Positions 52,614 through 61,100 of a stretch of 64,000 nucleotides of DNA are shown here, in pieces (the stretch's first letter is position 1; every line of letters starts with the position of its first letter). The position numbers were made by a program, and so were the translations under genes. Origin of the DNA: Bacteroidales bacterium (GTDB taxonomy: Bacteria; Bacteroidota; Bacteroidia; Bacteroidales; UBA932); contig JAFRXI010000008.1 of assembly GCA_017437755.1 (NCBI GenBank), positions 1 through 64,000 on the forward strand. Direction: 5' to 3'. The notes under the pieces were generated by a model. That model was not told where the DNA came from, searched no databases, and saw only the letters and a list, made by a program, of their open reading frames with translations.

Positions 52614-53786
52614 TTAGTCTTCTCCTTCAGGGGCCTGGCCCTGCAATAGTGATTCCAAAATCCCGGATACGGAATTGCCGTCGTCGAAAGCTACCGAGAT
52701 GTCGCCGCTTCCGGGCCGGGGATGCCCGATGGGGAAGTAGGCCACGTCCTGGAGCAGCAGTTCCGCGTCCACGTAGTCGTAATCGGCGTCGTCAATCTGT
52801 ATCAGAATGCCCGGAACCTCGGCAAAGAGGACCCGGGTGGGGTGTTCGTTGGCATAGGCTCTGCGGAGGGCGCTGATTCCCACCGCGGCGCCGGTTTCAT
52901 GGGTGACCATCCTGCCCAGGGCGGAGGCCAGTCCGCCGTCGCAGACGGTGACCCCGGCCTTTACCACGCCGTCTTCCACCAGCTCCCGTGCAACTTCATA
53001 GCAGTCAATGAAATAGTCGGCATCCGAGATGTCAGGTGCAACGGCGCTGCGGGCATCCACGGCTTCCGAAAGGAGGGAGCCTCCAAGACGGAAATCGCAG
53101 GTGTCAAAGGGAATGTAGATCAGCCAGTCGCTGCTGTCGGGGCGGATTGTTGCGGGGCATCGGCGCCTGCGCACCATCCTGGGATTGACGGTCTTGAAAG
53201 GCAGTTCCCTGAAGAAACCGTCCTCTCCTTCCACGTCATCGTCTTCATCATCGCTGTCGCGGATGGTCCCTTCATGCATGGACGCCCTGGCCCAGAAGGA
53301 ACTTTCCTCGCGGGTCTCGCATAACCGGAACTGTGAAAGGGGGATGCCAAGGGCGTCGAGGTATGCCCCGGCCGCTTCCACGGAGGAATAGAATGCCGCC
53401 ATGTTCCCTATGGGAGAGGGATTCCATCGCCATTCGGCCTTCACCGACAGGTCGCCGAGCCGGAAATGGCCGCCCAGCCAGATGGCGTCCAGCAGGGACC
53501 GCGCAATCTGTCCGGCTGTATGGGAAGCGGCAAAGTGGACGGGGAAGGGCCTCTTTTTCAATACTTTACCGATAACCATCGACAGGTACTCCCCGAAGCG
53601 GTTGCCGTCAAACTTGTAAGTGCTGGGCGCAAGGTCCACCGTCTCGTCCACCACGGGGTCGAAAGGACCGTCGTCGGGAAGAGGCAGGCCTGACGGACAG
53701 CAATCCATGAGGATCTGTCCCGGAGTCAGCGGCTGGGCCGCGCCGTCGATTATGTAACTGCTGTATAAAGCTGACGTTTTGCCCAT
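52614..53786 (-). CDS. Orphan C-terminal half of PurL (AIR-synthase-related domains), probably not catalytic
   Basis: 390 residues instead of about 1200. Residues about 85-200 resemble the second half of FGAM synthase (DAIWLGGHFRLGDLSVKAEW, AAFYSSVEAAGAYLDALGI). About 215-360 resemble its AIRS-C domain (WLIYIPFDTCDFRLGGS, AGVTVCDGGLASALGRMV, VLFAEVPGILIQIDD, YFPIGHP). There is no PurS-like start, no first AIRS half and no glutaminase. The place of the conserved GKDSLSM loop reads CETREESSF, so the active site is probably lost. An acidic insert (SDDEDDDVEGEDG) is unusual. It abuts the PhoH gene with no gap. Family assignment is from memory of PurL sequences. Confidence 0.7.
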   Translation of the reverse strand: MGKTSALYSSYIIDGAAQPLTPGQILMDCCPSGLPLPDDGPFDPVVDETVDLAPSTYKFDGNRFGEYLSMVIGKVLKKRPFPVHFAASHTAGQIARSLLDAIWLGGHFRLGDLSVKAEWRWNPSPIGNMAAFYSSVEAAGAYLDALGIPLSQFRLCETREESSFWARASMHEGTIRDSDDEDDDVEGEDGFFRELPFKTVNPRMVRRRRCPATIRPDSSDWLIYIPFDTCDFRLGGSLLSEAVDARSAVAPDISDADYFIDCYEVARELVEDGVVKAGVTVCDGGLASALGRMVTHETGAAVGISALRRAYANEHPTRVLFAEVPGILIQIDDADYDYVDAELLLQDVAYFPIGHPRPGSGDISVAFDDGNSVSGILESLLQGQAPEGED

Positions 53787-53793
53787 AAGACTA

Positions 53794-53823
53794 CAAAAAT
53801 AACCAAATTATGTCGTTTTTCAA
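53794..53823 (-). promoter_or_regulatory. Promoter of the PurL-like/PhoH pair, abutting the start codon
   Basis: TTG (53823-53821), a 19-base spacer and TATTTTTG (53801-53794) on the minus strand. The ATG at 53786 lies 7 bases after the box, so the leader should be almost absent. Confidence 0.72.
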
Positions 53824-53896
53824 AAATACCGGTATTGGTTTTTCGACTGTCTCCTCTGAAATACCGTTGTGCCCGGTTATTTTTGTAGTGTTTTCA

Positions 53897-53937
53897 TTGA
53901 GGGGGATCCCTCAAACTCCCCTTGTAGGCCTTCGGCC
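53897..53937. repeat. Two small hairpins in the divergent 53787-54003 gap
   Basis: A perfect inverted repeat TTGAGGG-GGAT-CCCTCAA (53897-53914) is followed by GGCC-TTC-GGCC (53927-53937). A similar GGCC-TAC-GGCC occurs at 58143-58153 after the GH3 gene. The role is unknown; they could be structured remnants or protein sites. Confidence 0.4.
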
Positions 53938-53966
53938 GTGTGTTTCACTTGACTTTGGGCCGTGTG
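53934..53966. repeat. Direct repeats GGCCGTGTG upstream of folC
   Basis: Two copies of GGCCGTGTG (53934-53942 and 53958-53966), 24 bases apart, lie just before the folC -33 element. The spacing suits a regulator on one face of the helix, but this is unproven. Confidence 0.3.
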
Positions 53967-53969
53967 GTT

Positions 53970-53999
53970 TTGAAATGTGGATTATGTTGGCTATTTTTG
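53970..53999 (+). promoter_or_regulatory. folC: Promoter of folC, abutting the start codon
   Basis: TTG (53970-53972), a 19-base spacer and TATTTTTG (53992-53999). The ATG starts 4 bases later at 54004, predicting a leaderless transcript. Confidence 0.75.
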
Positions 54000-54003
54000 T
54001 AGT

Positions 54004-55329
54004 ATGGATATCACCGAGGCGGAATACAGGAGGTTGACGGAGGACCTTTTCCGGAGGTTCCCTTCGGTCCAGAAAGGCGGATTCTCCGGCGGGGCATACA
54101 AGCCCGGCCTGCAGAATATGAAGGATTTCGCAGCCGCCCTGGGCAATCCACAGGACACATACAGGACAATCCATGTTGCCGGCACAAACGGCAAGGGTTC
54201 GGTCTGCAACATGCTCGCATCGGTGCTCCGTTCGGCCGGATATAAGGTGGGCCTGTACACTTCACCCCATATCCTGGACTTTCGTGAAAGGATGCGCGTG
54301 GATGGAGAAATGCCTCCGAAAGAATGGGTTACGGCCTTCATCAAGGAATGGATGCCCTGGTTCGACAGCAGGGCGCTGTCTTTCTTTGAGATTACTACGG
54401 GTATGGCCTTCAAGTGGTTTGCCGAGTCGGGTGTGGATGCAGCCGTGATAGAGACCGGTCTCGGAGGGCGGCTTGACAGCACCAACATAATCGATCCTGA
54501 CCTCGCGATAGTAACTTCCATCGGTTATGACCACTGCGACCTGCTGGGCAGCACCCTGGCCGGGATTGCGGCCGAGAAGGCGGGGATATTCAAGCCCGGG
54601 GTCCCGGCGCTGGTGGGAGAGACCGACGGGGAAACAGCTCCCGTATTCGACTCCGCATCGTGGATGTTCTGCCCGCTGACCTATGCCGACAGGGCAAAAC
54701 CCTCTCTGGGATACCGCCAGAAGGCGATCCTGTCCAGAATGGACATGAAGGGTGAATACCAGGCCATGAACCTCAGGACCGTCCTCGCCGCGGTGGACAT
54801 CCTCAAGGGAATGTCTTTCTACCACCGCCTCCGTGATGACGGGAAGGTGGAGGACGGTATTATCCATGCCGCGTCGGCCATGCATTTCAGGGGCCGGTGG
54901 GAAAGGCTGTCGCTCCAGCCGTACGTAATAACCGACATCGGCCATAATCCTCCTGCACTCAAACACAATTTCGCCCAATTGGAAGCCCTGGTCAAGGGCG
55001 GGTCATTCGGCTCATTGATAATTGTTTACGGCATTATGGCCGATAAGGACCTGTCCTCGATCCTGCCACTGATGCCGGTGGACGCCACCTACGTTTTCAC
55101 CGCTCCCGACACTCCCAGGGCGCTCCCCGCGGACGACCTTCTGTCGGCATGCCGGGCATACAGGCAGTCCAAAGGCCTGTCCTCCGAGCGTCTTTACTGC
55201 GCTGAAAGCGTCAGGGACGGTGTTAGGATGGCCCTTTCGCTTGCGCAGGTCATGGGCGGGAGCGTACCACCTCTAGTATATATCGGCGGCAGCACATTCG
55301 TTGTGGCCGAGGCTGTGAAACTGTTTTAG
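54004..55329 (+). CDS. folC: Folylpolyglutamate synthase / dihydrofolate synthase
   Basis: 441 residues from the ATG at 54004; an earlier in-frame ATG at 53977 lies between the promoter elements and is excluded. Mur-ligase-fold enzyme adding glutamate to folates and probably joining glutamate to dihydropteroate. The P-loop is IHVAGTNGKGSVCNMLAS, with LYTSPHILDFRERM, VIETGLGGRLDSTNII, the Lys loop AAEKAGIFKPGVP and VITDIGHNPPAL. The GH3 gene begins 12 bases after its stop, so the two may be co-transcribed. Confidence 0.95.
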   Translation: MDITEAEYRRLTEDLFRRFPSVQKGGFSGGAYKPGLQNMKDFAAALGNPQDTYRTIHVAGTNGKGSVCNMLASVLRSAGYKVGLYTSPHILDFRERMRVDGEMPPKEWVTAFIKEWMPWFDSRALSFFEITTGMAFKWFAESGVDAAVIETGLGGRLDSTNIIDPDLAIVTSIGYDHCDLLGSTLAGIAAEKAGIFKPGVPALVGETDGETAPVFDSASWMFCPLTYADRAKPSLGYRQKAILSRMDMKGEYQAMNLRTVLAAVDILKGMSFYHRLRDDGKVEDGIIHAASAMHFRGRWERLSLQPYVITDIGHNPPALKHNFAQLEALVKGGSFGSLIIVYGIMADKDLSSILPLMPVDATYVFTAPDTPRALPADDLLSACRAYRQSKGLSSERLYCAESVRDGVRMALSLAQVMGGSVPPLVYIGGSTFVVAEAVKLF

Positions 55330-55341
55330 AATACCATACCC

Positions 55342-58110
55342 ATGAGACGTATCGGATTGCTGCTGCTGCCGTGCCTCCTGCTGCCGGCCCTGCTCCCGGC
55401 CGCCCCGCGTAAGGCACAGAAAACCGGAAGCATATACCACAAGGACTGGACGGACTTCAACAAAAACGGCATCAAGGATGTCTATGAAGATCCTTCCGCC
55501 GCCCTGGAAGACCGTATCGAAGACCTTCTTGGCAGGATGACGCTGGAGGAGAAGACCTGCCAGATGGCAACCCTTTACGGTTACCGCAGGGTGCTCAAGG
55601 ACCAGCTTCCCACCCCGGCATGGAAGGATGCAATCTGGAAGGACGGCATCGGCGCAATAGACGAGCACCTGAACTCGTTCGTGGGATGGACCAACCCTCC
55701 CAGCACCGAAAGTCCCTACATCTGGCCCGCTTCCCGCCATGCATGGGCGCTCAACCAGGTCCAGAAGTTCTTTGTGGAAGAGACCCGCCTGGGGATACCG
55801 GTGGATTTTACGAACGAGGGAATCCGCGGCGTGGAGGCATACAAGGCCACCAATTTTCCCACCCAGCTGGGACTCGGCCATACCTGGGACCGGGAACTCA
55901 TCCGCCAGGTGGGGTATGTGACCGGCCGTGAGGGCAGGCTCCTGGGCTATACGAATATCTATTCGCCCATCCTGGACGTGGGCCGCGACCAGCGCTGGGG
56001 CCGCTACGAGGAAGTCTACGGCGAGGATCCGTATCTTGTGGCCGAACTTGGAATCCAGATGGTCAGGGGCCTTCAGGCGGATTTCCAGGTCGCATCCACC
56101 GCAAAGCACTACGCCATCTATTCGGCAGGCAAGGGCGCACGCGAAGGAATGGCCCGTTGCGACCCCCAGGTTCCGCCCCACGAGGTCGAGAACATACACA
56201 TGTACCCCTGGCGCAGGGTCGTGGGCGAAGCCGGCCTGCTGGGGGCCATGAGTTCCTACAACGACTACGACGGCGAGCCGGTCCAGGGAAGCAGATACTG
56301 GCTGTACGACCGTCTGAGGGGCGATTTCGGTTTCAGGGGATATGTGGTCTCGGACTCCGATGCGGTGGAATACCTCCACATGAAGCACCACACCTCGCCC
56401 GATATGAAGGAATCCGTCCGGCAGAGCGTGGAGGCCGGCCTGAATGTGCGCTGCACCTTCCGCAGCCCTGACAGCTACATCCTTCCCCTGAGGGAACTTG
56501 TCCGGGAGGGACAGCTTTCGATGGAAACGGTCGACGACAGGGTCCGCGACATACTGAGGGTGAAGTTCCTGACAGGTCTTTTCGACCATCCCTACAGCAC
56601 CGAAGGGGAGATGGCGGCGGCCGACCGCGAGGTGGACGGGCCGGAGAACAACGAGGTGGCGCTGAGAGCGTCGCTCGAGTCGCTGGTTCTCCTCAAGAAC
56701 GACGGCATACTGCCTCTTGATGCCTCTTCCCTTAAGAAGGTGGCCGTGCTGGGCCCCAATGCCGACGAAGACGGTTATGCCCATACGCATTACGGTCCCC
56801 AGGCCACCGGGTCGGTTACAGTGTTCCAGGGCTTGAAAAAGGCATTGGAGGGGCGTGCAGAGGTGGTTTATGCAAAGGGATGCGCCCATGTGGACTCCCG
56901 TTGGCCGGATTCTGAAACCGACGGTTTCGAGCCCACGCAGGAAGAGCTGGACGGGATTGCGGAAGCGGTACGGACAGCCCGGGGTGCCGACGTGGCGGTG
57001 GTAGTTGCCGGCGGAAACCTCCGCACCTGCGGAGAAAACCGGTCCCGGACCAGCCTCGACCTCCCTCCCATCCAGGAACTGCTCCTGAAGGAGGTCCATA
57101 AGGCCGGAATTCCCCTCGTGGTGGTCCTGGTCAACGGCCGCCCGCTTTCCATAAACTGGGCCGACAGGAACGCCCACGCCATACTGGAAGCCTGGTATCC
57201 CGGTTCGCACGGCGGTACGGCCGTGGCCAGGGCGCTGCTCGGAGACTACAATCCCGGTGGCAAGCTTACGGTCACTTTCCCGCGGACGGTGGGACAGGTC
57301 CCGTTCAATTTCCCGTACAAGCCCAATTCCCAGGTGGACGGGTATACAGGCGTGGGTCCTTCCGGACAGAAGACCCGTGCGGCAGGGGCGTTGTACAGCT
57401 TTGGTTACGGCCTGAGCTACACTACTTTCGCTTATTCCGACATGGTTCTGTCAAAAGACAGGATAATGCCCGGGGATTCGCTGACGGTGTCGTGCAAGGT
57501 CACCAATACCGGCTCCCGCAAGGGCGACGAGGTTGTGCAGCTCTATATCCACGACCTGGTCAGTTCCATCACCGTATACGACCGCATGCTCAGGGGATTC
57601 GAGCGCGTGACACTGGAACCCGGGGAAACAAAGACTGTTACGTTCCGCCTTGGCCCTGAGGACTTTACGATGCTGGACCGGAATATGAAGCCGGTCATCG
57701 AACCCGGACTTGTTGAAATCTATGCCGGAGCATCCTCCACCGACCTCCGGCTCGGGGCGACCCTCACCATCCAGGACCCTTCCGATCCCGGCAGGCTGTT
57801 CTCGTCGGGAAACACCGCCCTCAAGGGGGTGCTGCCGTGCACCCTGGAAGCCGGTGAAGAGATAACCTTCCCCCTCCGGAACGAAATGCCTTTCAACAGG
57901 TTCGACCTCCAGTGGAGGATGGATTCGCACTGCCGATATGCTGTTCAGGTAAACCTTGGAGGCGGGCAGTTCCAAACCTTGATGGAGCGGAAGACGACAG
58001 GCGGACTGGAGCGTCCCAGGCTCAAGGAGGACTGCAAGGCATCGGACATCCGGATACTGATCCTGGAAGGCAGCGGAACATTGAACGACTTTGACTGTAT
58101 CGCCCTGTAA
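55342..58110 (+). CDS. Glycoside hydrolase family 3 (beta-glucosidase or beta-xylosidase type)
   Basis: 922 residues with a signal peptide (MRRIGLLLLPCLLLPALLPAA), so periplasmic or exported. The GH3 N-terminal barrel has LLGRMTLEEKTCQMATLYG, KHYAIYSAGKGAREGMARCD and the nucleophile motif GYVVSDSDAVEYL (Asp338). The GH3 C-terminal sandwich starts near VALRASLESLVLLKNDGILP, with the FnIII-like domain TNTGSRKGDEVVQLYIHD. An extra beta-rich domain of about 110 residues (VLPCTLEAGEEITFPLRN onward) ends the protein. It removes non-reducing glucose or xylose from beta-linked glycans. Exact specificity is not readable. No SusCD pair adjoins it. Confidence 0.93.
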   Translation: MRRIGLLLLPCLLLPALLPAAPRKAQKTGSIYHKDWTDFNKNGIKDVYEDPSAALEDRIEDLLGRMTLEEKTCQMATLYGYRRVLKDQLPTPAWKDAIWKDGIGAIDEHLNSFVGWTNPPSTESPYIWPASRHAWALNQVQKFFVEETRLGIPVDFTNEGIRGVEAYKATNFPTQLGLGHTWDRELIRQVGYVTGREGRLLGYTNIYSPILDVGRDQRWGRYEEVYGEDPYLVAELGIQMVRGLQADFQVASTAKHYAIYSAGKGAREGMARCDPQVPPHEVENIHMYPWRRVVGEAGLLGAMSSYNDYDGEPVQGSRYWLYDRLRGDFGFRGYVVSDSDAVEYLHMKHHTSPDMKESVRQSVEAGLNVRCTFRSPDSYILPLRELVREGQLSMETVDDRVRDILRVKFLTGLFDHPYSTEGEMAAADREVDGPENNEVALRASLESLVLLKNDGILPLDASSLKKVAVLGPNADEDGYAHTHYGPQATGSVTVFQGLKKALEGRAEVVYAKGCAHVDSRWPDSETDGFEPTQEELDGIAEAVRTARGADVAVVVAGGNLRTCGENRSRTSLDLPPIQELLLKEVHKAGIPLVVVLVNGRPLSINWADRNAHAILEAWYPGSHGGTAVARALLGDYNPGGKLTVTFPRTVGQVPFNFPYKPNSQVDGYTGVGPSGQKTRAAGALYSFGYGLSYTTFAYSDMVLSKDRIMPGDSLTVSCKVTNTGSRKGDEVVQLYIHDLVSSITVYDRMLRGFERVTLEPGETKTVTFRLGPEDFTMLDRNMKPVIEPGLVEIYAGASSTDLRLGATLTIQDPSDPGRLFSSGNTALKGVLPCTLEAGEEITFPLRNEMPFNRFDLQWRMDSHCRYAVQVNLGGGQFQTLMERKTTGGLERPRLKEDCKASDIRILILEGSGTLNDFDCIAL

Positions 58111-58141
58111 GGCAAAGAGAATAACAACTCGCCCCGGTCTT

Positions 58142-58154
58142 GGGCCTACGGCCT
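58142..58154 (+). terminator. Weak hairpin after the GH3 gene
   Basis: GGCC-TAC-GGCC with an outer G-T pair, followed by GTATTTTG. It may be a weak terminator. The same motif type occurs at 53927. Confidence 0.35.
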
Positions 58155-58162
58155 GTATTTTG

Positions 58163-58193
58163 TTGATAAATAATCGTTTTTTTCGTATCTTAG
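58163..58193 (+). promoter_or_regulatory. Candidate promoter of the alpha-2-macroglobulin-like gene
   Basis: TTG (58163-58165), a 20-base spacer and TATCTTAG (58186-58193), one base off consensus, 6 bases before the ATG at 58200. Again a very short leader is implied. Confidence 0.42.
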
Positions 58194-58199
58194 CAGATT

Positions 58200-61100
58200 A
58201 TGAAACGGATATTCTATCTAATCGCAGCCGTGGTGCTCCTGGTCGGGGCCGTGGCTGCCTCAATAGCATTTGGAATGGGCAGTCAATCAAACGTATCACC
58301 CGGCCCTGAGGGGCTGAAGCTGAATTCCTTATGGAACGACTACAGGAAGGCAAGCGCAGACGACCTCCCCAAGAAGGCATCCTCAATCCTGGAAGAGATC
58401 AAGGACAGGGCGCTGAGGGAGAGGCTCGACCTTGATTACTATGAGGCCTGCTGTTCCTACGTTTCCGTGATGGGCAGCCGGAACTGGAAGATCAGGGACT
58501 CCCTCCTTACGGCCATGGAGAAGGAAATCAAGGATTACGGTGAGCCCATTGTGACCTTTGCATGGCTCCAGGACTATTCCCGCCAGTCCTCTGACCAGAA
58601 GTTCCTGTTTGTGAAAAACAACGCCAGGCGGCTTCAGGGGAGGAATACCACCACCATGCACCGTGACCTTTTCATGGATGATCCCCTGCAGGAATTCATC
58701 AGGGATGACTACGAGTATGCGCTCTGGACCCTGCTGCCGCAGCGCCGCTACAGCAATTATCATCCCATGAATGACGAGGTCTACTCTGCCCTTACGGAGT
58801 ATCTTGACGGGCGCTATCCGCTGTCGCAATATCTGGAATATTACAACGAATCGGGCAAGTACGGGGCTGACCGCAAGAAGGCGATGCGGGACCTTTCCGC
58901 AAAGTTCGCCGGCAAGGCCATCGGATGCTATCCTTCCCAGGCCGTGCTCCAGATAGTGGCCGATTCCCTGTTCGACAAGAACGGCAAGGCGGAGGAGTTC
59001 AAGGCCCTGGACCAGAAGTGCCGCGAGTTTGAAAAGGTCAGGGCCAGGTTCACAGGATCGGAAAAGAAGATCGCGTCGTCATGCACCGGAGCCGCATCGC
59101 TCAGCGACCGCCTGAATTCCAGGGACCTGTGGGTATCCATTGACAGGAAGAACATCACGGTGATGTTCAGGAACCTGCCCACTGCCGACCTGGTGCTGTT
59201 CTCCACCGATGAGAACGGCAAGGAAACCAAGGAGATTCGAAAATGGACGGTCAAGAATCCCAAGTGCAGCTTCTATGTCCAGGATACCGTGAAGGTTGCG
59301 ATGCCGGACCTCGAGGACGGGACCTACGGAGCCAGGGTGGTGAACGGCCAGGTAACAAGCCGCTGTTCCTACCAGCAGTTCACCGTGTCGGTGGCGGTCA
59401 GGAAGCATTCCGACGGATGGGCCGCATACCCTGCCGTCTATGATTCAGGGGCTCCGGTCGAGGCCGGTACCATATCGCTATGGAAAGGGGATAAGCAGAT
59501 GGCTTCCAAAACTATGGCTTTCAGGGGTTTCACCCGTCTGCCGGATGAGTTCCAGACCCAGGTGGGCTCTTCAAAGGGGACCTATTACAACCTTAAGATG
59601 GAGTACACCGATTCCAAGGGCCTCCGCCGGAGGAGCCAGGGTGTAAGCCTGTGGACCGGGTACGATTCCTCATCAGACGGGGTATATTCCCTCAGCGACT
59701 ATTGCAATATATATAAGGACAAGGGCGCGTACAATCCGGGTGATATCCTGAAATTCAAGGCAATCCTTTATCGGGGCAACCTCGTGGACCAGGTGAAAGT
59801 CCTGCCGGAGGGCGATAAGGTAACGGTTGAACTATACAATTCGGAAGGTACCAAGATTGAGTCTTCTTCCTTGAAAACCAATGAGTTCGGTTCTGTTTCC
59901 GGTGAATTCCAGCTGCCGGTGGGCCAGCGAAACGGCATGTTCTCGCTGAAGGTGATCCGCGGCAGCAGGACTCTCGCCACGGATTCTTTCCGGGTGGACG
60001 AATTCGTGCTCCCCACCTTCGACCTCACATTCGTGCCGGACGACCGGCTCTATTTCACCGGCGACGAGATCCGCGTCAAGGGAAAGGTCCAGAGTTATTC
60101 CGGGCACAGCCTCACTGGCGCCAAGATAGCTGCAAAGGTGAACCGCTGGGGTACCGTAGTGCTTGAAAAAGAGATAGTTCCCAATGCCGACGGTTCCTTT
60201 GAGGTGGTGTTCCCTGCGGAGTCTTCCGGAAACTACCATACGGAAGTGAAGGTGACCGACGGGACCGGCGAAACGCTGTCGTTCTCCACGTCGAGGTATG
60301 TTACTTCCTCACTGAACCTTTCGGTACGCCTGGCCAATTCGGCCGACGGACACTTTACCGCGGTCGGAGACAACGATTACAACTACCGTTACCGTTCCTT
60401 CAGGCCGTCGTGGACCCGCGGGATACTGGACGGGAACGAGGCTTCCATGGTCTTTACCGTAAGCAATTCCGAGGGGGTTACCGTCCCGGTTGACGTCAAG
60501 TATACAGTACGGGACCACGCCGGGGAAACGGTCGTGTCCGGGATGGCAAAATCGGGAGATCCCGTCACGGTCGACCTTACCGGAAAGCCTTCCGGGCTGT
60601 ATTTCATCAAGGCCGAGTCAAGCGTTAAGGACAGCAATGGTTCCGTAATCAGCGATGATGAGGAATATACCCTGCTTAAGATAGATGCGTCGGAGAAGTC
60701 ATTCCCCGACAAGGATGTGTCCAGGGCGTTCTTCGCCAGGGAGAAAGAGGTTGAGACCGGCGGGAGCATGACGTTTGGATATGCTGCCGGAAAGAAACCG
60801 CTGTATGTAGTAGCGACAGTATTCGGGAAAGACCGTACGGTCTTGGACAACAAGGTGCTGGCATTCAAGTCAGGGACCTGCGGAACTGTGGATTTCACTT
60901 ACCGTGAGAGCTATCCCGATGCAGTCAGGCTCCAGGTTTTCCTGTTCGCTGACGGCACTTCCGAAACATTCGACCGTGAATTCCACTGCAAGCGGAGGAC
61001 GCTGGACCTGCCGCTCTCGTTCGTGTCGTTCACCGACAAGGCGCTTCCTTCCACCAGGTATACCGTGACCATGAAGGCCGACCGTGACGTAGAGGCCGTG

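Noticed and set aside
55273-57210. 645-residue open frame antisense to the GH3 gene
   Set aside because: Its reading is a shadow of GC-rich codons. The GH3 frame has clear family motifs and the antisense product shows none.
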